NCBI GenBank assembly: GCA_030427905.1
Contig: JAUICL010000003.1
Location: 496,001 to 560,000 of the forward strand
DNA from: Bacteroidia bacterium
GTDB taxonomy: Bacteria > Bacteroidota > Bacteroidia > Flavobacteriales_D > Cryomorphaceae
Length of the DNA stretch: 64,000 nucleotides
Direction: 5' to 3'
Positions within the stretch are counted from its first letter, which is position 1. Every line of letters begins with the position of its first letter. Both the position numbers and the translations under genes were made by a program. The notes below the pieces were generated by a model, which saw nothing but the letters and a program-made list of their open reading frames with translations, was not told the origin of the DNA and did not search any database. Shown one piece after another: positions 38,485 through 50,900 of this stretch.

Positions 38485-39426
38485 TTAAGCCGTCATCACT
38501 CCCATATTGTCTAGAACTTCCATGACCTCTTTTACAGCATTTGCTGAAGTGTAGAGAAGCTCTTTCTCTTCGTCGTTCAATTTTAGTTCGATGATTTCTT
38601 CCAAACCATCTTTACCTAGTTTAGCAGGAACACCTAGATAGATGTTGTTCAGTCCGTACTCACCATTTAGTAAGGCACAAACTGGGAATATGCGCTTTTG
38701 GTCGCGCACTACCGCTTCTACCATCTGCGCAGCTGCAGCACCTGGTGCGTACCATGCTGATGTACCAAGAAGATTTACAATCTCTCCCCCACCTTTTTTG
38801 GTGCGTTCGATAATAGCATTCAACTTATCTTCTTCGATCAACTCCGTAACTGGAATTCCAGAAACCGTAGTATAACGCGGTAGTGGAACCATTGTATCGC
38901 CGTGACCTCCCATCAATACCGCTTGGATATCTTTCGGAGAAACATTCAGCTCCATAGCTAGGAAAGAACGGTAGCGAGCCGTGTCGAGTACTCCAGCCAT
39001 ACCAAATACGCGCTTCGAATCAATCTTAGCAGTCAGGTATGCCGCGTAAGTCATTACATCGAGTGGGTTACTCACGATGATGATCTTCGCATCAGGCGAG
39101 TATTTGATCACTTGCTCAGTAACGCTTTTTACAATACCAGCATTCGTGGCGATCAAGTCATCTCGTGTCATGCCCGGTTTACGTGGCAGACCAGAAGTAA
39201 TCACGACAACTTCCGAATCGGCAGTTTTTGAATAGTCATTAGTCGATCCAGTGATGCGGCTATCGTAAAGGTTGATTGGAGAAGTCTCCCAAATATCCAA
39301 TGCTTTTCCTTCGGCAAATCCGTCTTTGATATCCAAAAGAACGATTTCATTGGCAATTTCATTATGAGCGAGTACATTGGCACAGGTAGCTCCAACATTC
39401 CCTGCTCCTACTACAGTAACTTTCAT
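38485..39426 (-). CDS. mdh: Malate dehydrogenase
   Basis: A 313-residue NAD-dependent malate dehydrogenase of the LDH-like type (malate to oxaloacetate, TCA cycle). It has the dinucleotide motif VVGAGNVGATCANVL, the substrate-loop Arg segment GLPRKPGMTRDDL, VSNPLDVMTYAAY, and the catalytic His in MGGHGDTMVPLPRYT. It is monocistronic, between a bidirectional terminator and a promoter-like box at 39462. Confidence 0.97.
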   Translation of the reverse strand: MKVTVVGAGNVGATCANVLAHNEIANEIVLLDIKDGFAEGKALDIWETSPINLYDSRITGSTNDYSKTADSEVVVITSGLPRKPGMTRDDLIATNAGIVKSVTEQVIKYSPDAKIIIVSNPLDVMTYAAYLTAKIDSKRVFGMAGVLDTARYRSFLAMELNVSPKDIQAVLMGGHGDTMVPLPRYTTVSGIPVTELIEEDKLNAIIERTKKGGGEIVNLLGTSAWYAPGAAAAQMVEAVVRDQKRIFPVCALLNGEYGLNNIYLGVPAKLGKDGLEEIIELKLNDEEKELLYTSANAVKEVMEVLDNMGVMTA

Positions 39427-39461
39427 GGCGAAAATTTGAATCAGTGGTTAAAAAACGATCA

Positions 39462-39469
39462 CAAATATA
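39462..39469 (-). promoter_or_regulatory. Candidate -7 box of mdh
   Basis: TATATTTG on the minus strand, 36 bases before the mdh ATG. A perfect -7 match, but no TTG at the usual distance. Confidence 0.45.
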
Positions 39470-39620
39470 GTTGAAGTCAGATATTTTAGAGCCATTAGTC
39501 TCGATGAAGTTCTAAATCTCGAAGCGAGGAGCCTTCACACCGACTAGAAATCGCAGAATTCGAGCTCTAACTAGAAATGATCAATTTAACCCTGTGGTGG
39601 TCAAGCAGTTTTAGAACAAC

Positions 39621-39652
39621 TTGCGCACCTCATTCGAATTCCTGTATATTTA
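39621..39652 (+). promoter_or_regulatory. Candidate promoter of the ECF sigma operon
   Basis: TTG at 39621-39623, a 21-base spacer, then TATATTTA at 39645-39652 (one mismatch to TAnnTTTG), about 90 bases before the sigma-factor start. Confidence 0.4.
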
Positions 39653-39744
39653 GCTCCGACAAAAGGAGTTTTAACCCAAAAAGAAAGTAGAGATGTTCCT
39701 ATCTATTTGAAATAGAATGGCAACCTCTACCCAGCAATGCCGTC

Positions 39745-40356
39745 TTGACAGTGTTAAGTGCAAAGGACATTGGAGATAATCAGCTTAACAAGCTGATTGA
39801 AGGGTGTTTACAAAACCATCGAAAAAGCCAAGAAGCAATCTACAAGATGTTTTACGGAAAAATGATGGCTGTCTGTAGACGCTATACCCGGAATGATGAC
39901 CAGGCAAAAGACATTTTGCAGGACGCATTTATCAAGGTTTTCAATAATATCGATCGATTCAATTTCGATGGATCTTTTGAAGGCTGGGTGCGTCGGATTG
40001 TCGTGAATACGGGAATCGACTTTACCAGGAAGGCTAAAAACGATTACCTTCTAATGAACGAAAACCAATCGGTCGAAGATTTTGAAAACGATCTATTGGA
40101 TGTAGAAGAAGAAGATTTTAACATCCCACTGAATGTTGGGGATGTCATTAAAGGAATGGACCAACTTTCAAACGCGTACAAGGCTGTATTTAACCTTTAC
40201 GTATTTGAAAATTATTCTCATCAGGAAATAGCCGACGCCTTGGGCATTAGTGTAGGTACAAGTAAATCGAACCTAGCCAAGGCAAGAGCAAACCTGAAGA
40301 AAATATTAAAGAAAGTAATAGAACAAAAAGATGGCGAAGGATCTAGACAAGTTTGA
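39745..40356 (+). CDS. RNA polymerase sigma factor, ECF subfamily
   Basis: A 203-residue ECF sigma factor. Region 2 covers about residues 25-95 (AIYKMFYGKMMAVCRRYTR, DQAKDILQDAFIKVFNN, GSFEGWVRRIVVNTGIDF). An acidic linker (ENDLLDVEEEDF) follows, then region 4 with its helix-turn-helix (YSHQEIADALGISVGTSKSN). No ATG is available upstream in frame: the start is TTG at 39745 or GTG at 39751. The gene overlaps the next by 26 bases. That partner is a membrane protein with an outside PKD domain, the normal position for an anti-sigma factor. The target promoters are unknown. Confidence 0.9.
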   Translation: MTVLSAKDIGDNQLNKLIEGCLQNHRKSQEAIYKMFYGKMMAVCRRYTRNDDQAKDILQDAFIKVFNNIDRFNFDGSFEGWVRRIVVNTGIDFTRKAKNDYLLMNENQSVEDFENDLLDVEEEDFNIPLNVGDVIKGMDQLSNAYKAVFNLYVFENYSHQEIADALGISVGTSKSNLAKARANLKKILKKVIEQKDGEGSRQV

Positions 40357-41626
40357 TGAGTTGTTGAAAGGTGCACTCGATGGGCACGAAGCCCCATTTA
40401 ATGAGATGCATTGGGAAGAACTTGAAGAAGAATTGAATGTTGTGGCACCTGGAATGTCGAGTTATTTCAGTGCCGTAACTACAGGACTTGTCGCTACAAG
40501 CTTGGTCTTTATGTCCATGCTTTTCCTCCTTTCTGATGGAAATGGAGTTCACACCAATGATGATGTTGATGAAGTAGTAGTTGCTGAAAATGCAGGCGGT
40601 ACACCTAAGCATTTATCTAATGAGCAAACTGCTGCATTTGATTCCATTTATTCAGAATCTATTGACAACGAAACGAGTACGACTGAAGACGAAAGTGGTT
40701 TGAACTCGACTATCGAAAACCAAGAAGCGTCTACCTCAACTGAATCAACGTCGGAAACTACAAACACTAGCTCAGCTAGTACCAACGCTTCAATTACAGA
40801 CAAATCGAACAATTCTGACACAAATTCGGAATTGAACTCGAATAATGATGAGAATGAGTCTGTTGTGGTGGCGAGCAGTGTGAAAGCTGAAACGAAAAAC
40901 ATTCGCACGGGCTGCACTGGACTGACCATCGATTTTACAGCTAAGGAAGAGTATGGAAACAATGCCAAATTCCTTTGGAATTTTGGTGATGGTTACTTCA
41001 GTACAGAGTCAAATCCGTCTCACACTTTTAACAAGGAAGGAACATTTGATGTATCGCTTTCTGTAACATCTCCTGGTTCTGGACAGATCACTTCGAATGT
41101 GGTACAAGCCATGATCGAAATCGTGGAAGCTCCGATTGCGAACGTCGATGTTGAAATCAACGGCCCACACACCGTTTCCATTTTCAACAAGAGCTACAAC
41201 GCCAATGATGTAGAGTGGAGAATAGACGGAGCTACAGAAGGAAATGGATCATCGGTAAGCGTGAGTGTTGCTGACAACACCAGCTACGAAGTACACCTCT
41301 CAGCTCTCAATGAAGGTGGATGTGTTGACACCTTAGAGTCAACAATTCGAAGCATCCAAGCTGGGTCTGAATTCCCTAGAGCGTATGACACATCTTACGG
41401 AAATGCTTTTGCTCCTGGAGCGATCATTGACGAAGGCGAAGTGCAAAGCATCAAAATATACAGCAACAAAACTGGTGACCTCGTATTTGAAGGATCTGGT
41501 AACAAAGGCTGGAGTGGCGAAACCCCACAAGGCGAAAAAGCAAGTAAAGGAGCTTATAAGTGGGTAATGGCTGTCGTTAAGAATGACGTGATAGATGTTT
41601 ACCACGGCGACTTGGAAGTCAGGTAA
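40331..41626 (+). CDS. Single-pass membrane protein with PKD domain and T9SS type B-like C-terminus; putative anti-sigma factor
   Basis: 431 residues. The N-terminal 44 are cytoplasmic, acidic and helical (DLDKFDELLKGALDGHEAPF, MHWEELEEELN), the kind of segment that binds a sigma factor. There is one membrane span at about residues 45-67, then a Ser/Thr/Asn-rich linker (about 105-180). A PKD domain lies at about 192-275 (FLWNFGDGYFSTESNPSHTF). Residues about 355-431 align with the gliding-motility/type B sorting module (SIKIYSNKTGDLVFEG, NKGWSGE, KASKGAYKWVMAVV, GDLEVR). It has no signal peptide. The 26-base overlap with the sigma gene supports a regulatory pair. The anti-sigma role is inferred, not shown by a known family. 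Confidence 0.7.
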   Translation: MAKDLDKFDELLKGALDGHEAPFNEMHWEELEEELNVVAPGMSSYFSAVTTGLVATSLVFMSMLFLLSDGNGVHTNDDVDEVVVAENAGGTPKHLSNEQTAAFDSIYSESIDNETSTTEDESGLNSTIENQEASTSTESTSETTNTSSASTNASITDKSNNSDTNSELNSNNDENESVVVASSVKAETKNIRTGCTGLTIDFTAKEEYGNNAKFLWNFGDGYFSTESNPSHTFNKEGTFDVSLSVTSPGSGQITSNVVQAMIEIVEAPIANVDVEINGPHTVSIFNKSYNANDVEWRIDGATEGNGSSVSVSVADNTSYEVHLSALNEGGCVDTLESTIRSIQAGSEFPRAYDTSYGNAFAPGAIIDEGEVQSIKIYSNKTGDLVFEGSGNKGWSGETPQGEKASKGAYKWVMAVVKNDVIDVYHGDLEVR

Positions 41627-41646
41627 ATACTCAAACCATATAATCT

Positions 41647-41676
41647 TAAAAAGCATCCTGTATCGGATGCTTTTTT
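41647..41676 (+). terminator. Intrinsic terminator after the sigma/PKD operon
   Basis: AGCATCC (41652-41658) pairs with GGATGCT (41665-41671) and is followed by six T. It ends the two-gene sigma operon and separates it from the giant gene. Confidence 0.88.
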
Positions 41677-41941
41677 GTTGCGTAAATATTGGATTCCCAA
41701 ATCAGAATAACTACATCCCTACCTTCGACAAACACCTCAAATCCGTTGATAAAAACACCTAAGTTTTCAACGACCAATCCATTCTACAACACTCAATTTC
41801 AGAGAGTATCACTTTATTGTTAAGTGTCGTTTAAATTTTTTGTGGGTTTATTGGTTTCATATGAGCAACTTTGGGAACGTTAAGGCGTCAAACTTTTGAA
41901 TTGCTTAAGCCATGTATGGCAGCTAGGCAAAATACGCTTTG

Positions 41942-41949
41942 TATTTTTG
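41942..41949 (+). promoter_or_regulatory. Candidate -7 box of the giant adhesin gene
   Basis: TATTTTTG matches TAnnTTTG and lies 34 bases before the ATG at 41984. No TTG is found at the usual distance upstream, so an alternative (for example ECF) sigma could be used. That is speculation. Confidence 0.35.
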
Positions 41950-41983
41950 TAAGTCTGCCCTACCAAATTAAACCGATCAGATA

Positions 41984-44900
41984 ATGAACCGACAGCTGTT
42001 TAAGGTATCTTTTTATTTTGCCGTATTCGCTTTTTTGACCTTCATTCCTCACAATGTACTTTCTCAAGTGCCTGATGACGCAGATTTGTGCGGAGATTCG
42101 AACACTGCTACCGTTGAACTAGTATCTATATCTCCGGCTCCAGCTGCGGATGGCTCCTTTCCCGATGGAACCGTAATTGAAGTATGCTATAATTTCATCT
42201 ACGACAACCCCGGGAATGCGCAGTTCGTTCATGGTATTGTTCTAGACTTGCCTGACGCAATCGACCCTTCATCTATCTCTGAAATGAGTCCCCTTCTCAA
42301 TTGCACTGGAGCAAATGGTTCGTGGGATTGGTATGATTCAGTAACAAGTACCGGGTCGGGGGATACTTACGGTCCAGGTTGGTTTTTTGACGGAGCCCAA
42401 AGTCAGGATGGAAACCCTGGAAATAACTGGGGTGAAGCCTGTAGCGGCGTCACTTTTGGCCCCCTCTGCTTTGAGATGGAATTGAGCTGTGGTACTGGAT
42501 TAGTGGATGGTTCAGTTATTATGCCAGCAGTCTACTTCTTAGGTGATGGTGACTCTGGGAGTTGGGGGATCCCATCTCCGTGTATCCCTTATGCTGAGGC
42601 TACGGAAGCAGGAACAGAGGTTGCCTACACTGTAAATTGTTGTGATGCAGAGCCCGGAATTCCACCGAGTGATCCTGTTCAAATTTGTGAAAATGGAGAT
42701 ATCTGTCTTTTTGACCTTTTGACACCCATTGATGCTATGACTCCAGTTCAAGATGATGGTTTTTGGCTTGGGCCTTCTGGATGGACTTGGGATGGTGATC
42801 CAACTTGTGCTAATTTTGACCCGACAACTGACCCAGCTGGTGATTACTCATACAGTGTTACGGGAAGTGATGGGTGTTTAGAATCCGTTATCATTACCTT
42901 GGAATACACTGTAGATCCAATTGTTGGTTCTGTCGCATATTGTGGTGGCGGAATATTCAACCTATTTTCAGAAATCTGTGTTCCAGAAGGACTACCGGTC
43001 ACTGGAACGTGGTACTATCCTGGCCCAGGAGGATATCCAGATATGGGAGCGGAAGTGATATTGGGTAATGTAGATTCCGATTCAGATGTTGGCGGGGAAT
43101 ATGTTTATCAATATTATGACTCGAACAACTGCTTTACCACAACAGGTGTAAACCTAATTTTCTCGACTGGGGGTGTTGCTGGATGTGAAACTTTTGTCGA
43201 TGTCTGCTATACAGATGGAGATTTTTGCCCTTTCGATGTACTGGGTTGTAACCCAGAACCGGGTGGACAGTGGATTGTATGGGATGCTTCTGGTGGATTT
43301 GTTGATTATTATCCAACTACTGCCGGCTGTGCCACGCAAGCTGAATTACAAGACTGGTTTGATAATGGCGATGGACCGATGAGATTCGAGTATACCCTCG
43401 GGGCATTTCCTTGTAGTCCAGCCTTTACTGATGTACACGTCACCATTCACGAACCAGTAAATACTGGAGTCTTTACTTCTCAAAACATCTGTGTAACTGA
43501 TCCACCAGTACTACTTGAGACTTTGCTTGATGACGGTGGCTCCCCTCTTACCCCAGGTCTAAACTGGGATGATTTTACAACCCCTAGCTCTGGAATTCCA
43601 CTTACCAATCCACTTGACCCTAGTGTATATCCCCCAAATACAACCCTTCAGCTGCAATATAGTGGCGGGCTCGCGGGAACGTCTTGTGAAAGTGCTACGC
43701 TTTTATCTTTAACTATTCTCCCTGCTAATGCGGATGCAGGAGCAGATGCGACAGTAGATGTTTGTTCAAATGGTGCTTCTATAGATATGTTTCCCCTTTT
43801 AGGGCCTAATGCTCAAACTGGTGGTGTGTGGACAGGACCTGCTCCTTTTACTGGAGGTAGCTTTTTCAATCCAGCTCTTCACGGTTCAGGAGTTTATACC
43901 TACACCATTACCACAACTTGCGATACTGATTTTGCAACGGTTACAGTTAATGAACTTACCCCTCCTGATGCTGGTTTCAATAATTTCGGAACGGCATGCG
44001 ACGCGGATGGGGTGATCTCGCATACGGATCTGACTGCCATGCTTGGTGGTACACCGATGGCGGGAGGAACTTGGACCGATCAGGCCACGGGTACGCCTAT
44101 CCCCGACCCGCTCGATATTTCTGGGGCTTGTGGAACCATGACAAACTACGAGTACACTGTCGATGATGGAAACTGTACAAACTCTTCAGTTCTTATTCTC
44201 ACCGTAGACTGTGGAGGAAACGCTGGACCAGACGTAACAATCGATCTTTGCGAAGACCCTGCTCTAAACGTCAATTTAGTGCCAGACCCTACAGCTAATG
44301 CTGGTGGTAGCTTTAGCAACAACAACTTCCAACAGATACCTGCTAACTCGGGGGTCTACACGTACACCGTTAATGGTACTGGTGTTTGTCCCGACGATGT
44401 AGCTGACTACACCGTTAATATTGACCCGGAGATAACTTATACAGTCAATGCGACTTGTGAGCCGAATCAAACAGAGTTCATCGTTGACATAGATGTGCTT
44501 ACAGGTGGGTATATTGAGATCATTGACAATACGAACGGTCTGGCAACGCAGCCAGCACAGCCAGGAGTCCACAGTTTTGGACCGATATCCGCCGGCTCGA
44601 ACTACTCGTTTACCATCGTAAGTGATGGGTCTTGCCCAGATGTTGTTGTCTCAGGAGCATCGCCTGCTTGTTTCTGCCCTGTTACAGCTGATATCACATC
44701 AACAAATACAACGATCTGTGAAGGCGCTTGTACCAACATCAGCATTGCCTTAGCAGGAGGCACCCCCCCTTATAGCATTACATACGATGACGGATCAGGC
44801 CCACAAACAGTAAACAATATTTTCACATCGCCTTACCTACTCAATGTATGCCCAACAGCAAACACAACATATACATTGACAGATGTATCGGATGCAAACT

Positions 44901-47900
44901 GTGTGGGTGTTGCAAATGGAGCTGTTACTATTTCCGTTGAAACGGCACCTAATGCAGGACCTGATGGTACCTTAGACTATTGCGCTGATGGAACAATTGT
45001 TAACCTACCTGCCCCACCCCCACCTGCGGAAGCGGGGAACTGGTCGCCATCTGGGAATATCACTGCCGATGTCGCAAATAGTGGAACCTACCAATATATT
45101 GTAACGGGAGTTGCTTGTCCAAACGATGTTTCTGATTGGGTTGTGACTTTCGAACCAGAAATCACATACACTGCTAATGCGGCATGTGAGCCCAACCAAA
45201 CAGAGTTTATGGTTGACATAGATGTACTTACAGGTGGGTATATTGAGATCATTGACAATACGAACGGTCTGGCGTCGCAGCCCGCACAGCCAGGAGTTCA
45301 CAGTTTTGGACCGATACCGGCTGGTACGAACTATTCGTTTACGATTGTAAGTGATGGGTCTTGTCCCGATGTCGTTGTCACTGGAGCTTCTCCTGTATGT
45401 TCATGTCCTGCCACAGCAGACTTCAACTCGCCAAACGCAACGATTTGTGAAGGTGACTGCTACGATATCGAAGTGGTACTAGGTGGTGGACTTCCGCCAT
45501 ACTCGTTTACTTATGATGACGGATCAGGGCCGCAAACGGTTAACGGTATTTTCGCTGCCACATACACACTACAAGTTTGCCCAATAGCAAATACGACATA
45601 TACACTTACGGATATGTCTGATGCCAACTGTATTGGTACAGCAAACGGTTCAGTAACCGTTCAGATCGAAACAGCTCCTAATGCTGGGCCAGACGGAACC
45701 CTTGACTATTGTGCCGACGGTGCCCTTGTAAACCTTCCTGCTCCCCCTCCACCTGCTGATGGAGGTGGTACTTGGTCACCATCTGGAACTGTCACCGCAG
45801 ATGTTGCTAATAGTGGTACATACCAATATACGGTTGCTGGTACAGCGTGTCCAGATGCAATTTCTGACTGGGTTGTGACTTTCGAACCAGAAATCACATA
45901 CACAGCAAATGCCACATGTGAGCCCAACCAAACAGAGTTTATAGTTGACATAGATGTCCTTACAGGTGGGTATATTGAGATCATTGACAATACGAACGGT
46001 CTGGCATCGCAGCCCGCACAGCCAGGAGTTCACAGTTTTGGACCGATACCGGCTGGTACGAATTATTCGTTTACGATTGTAAGTGATGGGTCTTGTCCGG
46101 ATGTCGTTGTTACTGGAGTTTCTCCTGTTTGTTCATGTCCTGCCACAGCAGACTTCAACTCGCCAAACGCAACGATTTGTGAAGGTGATTGCTACGATAT
46201 TGAAGTATTACTAGGTGGTGGACTTCCACCATACTCGTTTACATACGATGATGGAACAGGTCCACAAACAGTTAACGGTATTTTTGCTGCGACATACACA
46301 CTTCAAGTGTGCCCAACAGCAAATACGGCATATACACTTACGGATATGTCTGATGCCAACTGTATTGGTACAGCAAATGGTTCGGTAACCGTGCAAATAG
46401 AACTAGCTCCCGATGCTGGACCGGATGTTACAGTGCCAGCTATCTGTGGTGATGGAACAGTGCATAACCCTGATGATTATCTTTTCACTGGAGTTCCAAC
46501 TGACGGAACATGGAGTACTGATCCGATAAATGCTACTCCTGCCAACTCGGCTGTTTACACCTATACACGTACTGGAACAGAATGTCCTGCAGATGTAGCA
46601 AATTACACCTTCACTTTTGACCCTCAGATCACATACAACGTGTTAAGCGTGGCCTGTGAGCCGAGCCAAACGGAATATTTAGTCCAGATCGAGGTTCTTT
46701 CTGGAGTAGGGCCATATACCGTTACAACTCCACAAGTAGGAGCAAGCGTAACTGATTTAGGTGGAAACATTTTTGAAGTCGGACCAATACCGGCAGGAAC
46801 TGGTTATAACATCGATATTTCAGATGATGGTGGAACCTGTCCGGCGGTCAATGCTTCAGGTGCTTCACCAAACTGTAACTGTTCTACAGAAGCGACTTTT
46901 ACAACTACAAACACTACGATATGTGAAGGTGATTGTATCAACTTGGAAGGTGATCTAGTGGGTATGCCGCCTTTTACGGTTGTGATCAACGATGGGACTT
47001 CTAATATTACTATCAACTCAGCTACAAACACGTTCTCATACAATGTTTGCCCAACAGCCAATACAACTTATACGATGGTATCGGCAGAAGACGCAAACTG
47101 TGTCGGATCGGCCTTTGGTTCGGTGACGATATCTGTTGACCCAATTGTGAATGCCGGGCCTGCCAACGTGATCGTACCAGATATCTGTGGTGATGGAACA
47201 ACAGTGATACTCAATACACTTCTCGACCCAACTGCAGAGACTAACGGATCTTGGACTGATCCACTTGGCACCCCACTCTCTTCTGTTCAGGCTTTGTCTG
47301 CTAACTCGGGTATCTATACGTACACTATCAATGGTGGAGCTTGTCCGGATGCTGTTGCAACGTACAACATCACGTTTACGGATGATTTGACAGTTACTGC
47401 AACATCAGCCACATGTGAACCCAACCAGACTGAATACAATGTGACTTTTGTAGTCAATGGTGGTTCAGGAAACTATACGATTACAGACAATATGAATGGA
47501 GCTGCTCCAGTAGTTGGGACAGGCTCAGGTTTTACATTTCAAACCGCTGTACCGATTGATATAGCCAATGCCTACAACTTTACGGTTTCCGATGGACTTT
47601 GTGCAGATGTCACAGTAAGTGGAATTGCTCCGAACTGTAACTGTCCAGCAACGGCTAGTTTTGTTACGACGAATACGACGATCTGTGAAACAGATTGTAT
47701 CGACCTTGAGCTTTCATTCCAAGGTGATACGCCGTATACTTTTGAGTATACCGATGGAACATCAACTTTCCCTCCTATCGTAAGTCCTGCAGCGACATAC
47801 CTATTGAATGTATGCCCTTCTACAACGACTACGTACTCTCTGGTATCAGTTGAAGACAATAACTGTGTAGGTTCTGCATTTGGATCAGTAACTGTTACTG

Positions 47901-50900
47901 TCGATGGTGTGAATGAAGCGGGGAACCCAGTCTCAATCACCGAATGTGGAGACGGGTCAAACCTTGCTCTCAACGGTATCCTTGATGCATCAGCGGATGT
48001 TGGTGGAACATGGACCGATCCAGATGGAGCGACGGTAACTTCAGTTCAAGCTTTGCCAGCTAACTCTGGAATTTATACCTACACCGTTTCAGGTGGAGCC
48101 TGCCCAGATGATCAAGCGTTCTACACAATTACATTTGATCCAGAAATTGAAATAGGAACCATCACGGCGGTGTGTGAGCCAAACCAAGAAGAATACACGG
48201 TGGAATTCGAAATTATTGATGGAGTGCCAGGGTACTCGGTAACGGGCAACACGATGACACCTCCGATTGGAAACACCAACGTTTCTTTTCCTCCATATAC
48301 ATTCAACTCAGGTGTAATCGACTTTGATACGAACCCTACCTATTCATTTGAAATAGCAGACAATGGTGCTTGTGGAAACCTACAAGTTGGACCCACCGTC
48401 GCACCTGATTGCAACTGTATTGCCCAAGGATCGATCACTGGCTCTACTACGATCTGTGAAAGTGAGTGTACAGAGATTCAGTTCAACTTGATCGGTGAAT
48501 CACCATTTAATGTAGTCTATGAAGACAGCAATGGGAACCAGTTCCCATTGAATGGAATATTAAACGGTCACCAGTTATCTGTTTGTCCAGCTGCTGATGA
48601 AACTTATACTTTGGTTTCAGTTGAAGACAACTACTGTGAAGGAACTGTAACAGGAACACCGGTAACTATCGGAGTTGATGACCAGCTCTCGGTTTCTTTG
48701 GTTAACTACACGCCAAGTTTCGACAACGAGTCTTACCAGGTTGTGCTTTCAATCACTGGTGGGGACCCAAGTACATACAACTTCTCACCAGCAGGTGGAA
48801 TTTTCAATTCGGCAACTCAAACTTATACAAGCTTCAATATTCCATGTGGTCAGACTTCGTCTATCACAATTGGTGATGCAGGAGTTTGTGACGATGTGGT
48901 ATTTGATGCCAACTACGTTTGTCAATGCGTTTCTGACGCCGGGTCGATTGGCAACGCGCCTCAAACACTCTGCTCTACAGAAACACTCACCGTTACACAC
49001 TTCGGTGATGAAGTGATGGATGGAAATGACGTATTAGAATTCATTCTTCACACAGGTACCGACGGAAGTTTGGGTGCGATAATCGATCGCTCTTCTACAG
49101 GAGTGTTTGACTTGTCATCTTACTCCCTGACACCAGGTACAACGTACTGTGTGATGGCTGCCGTAGGGGACAACGACTTTACTGGTAGCGTGAATCTTGA
49201 TGATGAATGTACCAGTTTGTCTAGCTGCTTGCTTCTGACTGTAGTGGCTCCGCCAACCGCTTCTATTTCTGGAGGCGCGGCTGTATGTCCGGGTGAAACG
49301 GTTGACATTACTATTGTGTTTACAGGAACCCCACCTTATAACTTCACTTATTCTGATGGGACTAATCCAATAAACGCTACAGCTAATGCCAATAGCTACA
49401 CCATTACTACAAGTACACCTGGAACGTATTCTTTGGTATCTGTTGATGATACCTACTGCTCAGGAACAGTAAGTGGGTCGGCGGTAGTGACCAATTACGC
49501 AGTTCCATCGGCTACAATGAGTGGTAACCCCAACGTATGTGAAAACAGTGGTGACGGACCTATTGTCAGCTTTACAGGAGATGGACCATGGACCTTCTCT
49601 TACACCATAGATGGTGGAGAGCCAGATACCATTACGAGCAATTCTCCCTCTGTTGTGATACCAGCAGAAGTGGGTGGCCTATACGCGCTACTGGCATTGG
49701 AAGGAGCATATTGTACAGGTGAAGTGAGTGGTAGTCTATTAGTAGACCTACATCCACAACCAACAGCGTCCATTACTGGTGGAGGTGAAGTTTGTGATGG
49801 CGACGAAGCTGTTTTTGTCGTTCAATCAACAGGTACAGGACCATGGCAAGTACTCTACACAGTAGATGGTGTGGTTCAATCTCCACAGATTATCACGGAT
49901 CCTTACCACACATTCAACTCTGGAGAAAGTGGAGAGTACATTATTACATCGGTTACTGATGCTAATTGTTCTGGAATTGTGGTGGCAGGCGATGCTTCGC
50001 TGATTGTAAATCCAATTCCAAATGCGAGCATTATGTCAGACGTCTCTGCATTCTGTATCGGTCAAGAAGTGCAAGTGGATGTAGAACTTGAAGGTAACGC
50101 ACCATTTACACTGACCTATGTGTTAGATGGTGATACGATCACTCAAGAAGGAGTATCAGGAGGGTTGAGCAGAACATTGGCTCCAGAAGGGCCGGTGAAT
50201 GCTGAATTACTTTACATTGAAGATAGTTCTAACCCGACGTGTAGTGCTGATTTGAATGAAACACTATTCGTAGACGCTCAGACTCTACCTAATGCTCCTG
50301 TTTTGCTAGACGATTCACTTTGTCTCGCCAACGGCCCAATCCAAATTGGTGTGACAGCAGCTCCTGGCTTATCTTATGAGTGGATGCCAGAGGATCGTCT
50401 TTCGGATCCGAAAGTTCCAAATCCAATCTTCACCCCTGGTGCAATTGGACCTGTAACCAAAGAATTCACTTATGTGATAACAGCCACCGATGGAGAGTGT
50501 TCAGCTTCAGATACGATGACTGTCACAGTAGATCCAGGACCTACAGCCAGATTCTCATGGACACCTGACCCTGTACTTTCGGAAGATACGGAAGTGTTCT
50601 TCCAGAACAATACAATCGGTTATGACAACATGATTTACTTCTGGGAGTTTGACACTCTTGGAACATCGGAAGCCGAGAATCCAAGCTTCAAGTTTCCTGA
50701 TGGCGTGAATGATGACTATCTCATTAGCCTGACGGCCATAGACCTGAACACGGGATGTATGGATGATGCAACGGAACTTCTAACCGTAGAACCAGATCTA
50801 TTAATGTACGTTCCAAATGCGTTTACGCCAGATGAAGATGGCCTGAATGACCTTTGGGGACCAGTGATGAAGAATATCGATCCCGATGACTATCGACTTA

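Larger units (their letters stand above)
39427..39744. other. Divergent intergenic region mdh / sigma factor (no gene seen)
   Basis: 318 bases with no supported gene. The left part holds the mdh -7 box and the right part a candidate sigma-gene promoter. The two short ATG frames before the sigma gene (39717 and 39737) run into stops within 20 and 3 codons and are out of frame with it. Confidence 0.6.
41627..41983. other. Intergenic region before the giant adhesin gene (no gene seen)
   Basis: 357 bases holding a terminator at its left end, AT-rich sequence, a GCTTAAGC palindrome (41903-41910) and a candidate -7 box near the right end. I see no coding frame. Confidence 0.6.

Noticed and set aside
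39717-39780. Possible leader peptide or ATG start for the ECF sigma gene
   Set aside because: The ATGs at 39717 and 39737 are out of frame with the sigma factor and hit stops within 20 and 3 codons.
44432-48850. Repeats read as a CRISPR or satellite array
   Set aside because: Units are about 730-750 bases, in frame, and encode a protein module. There are no short direct repeats with spacers.
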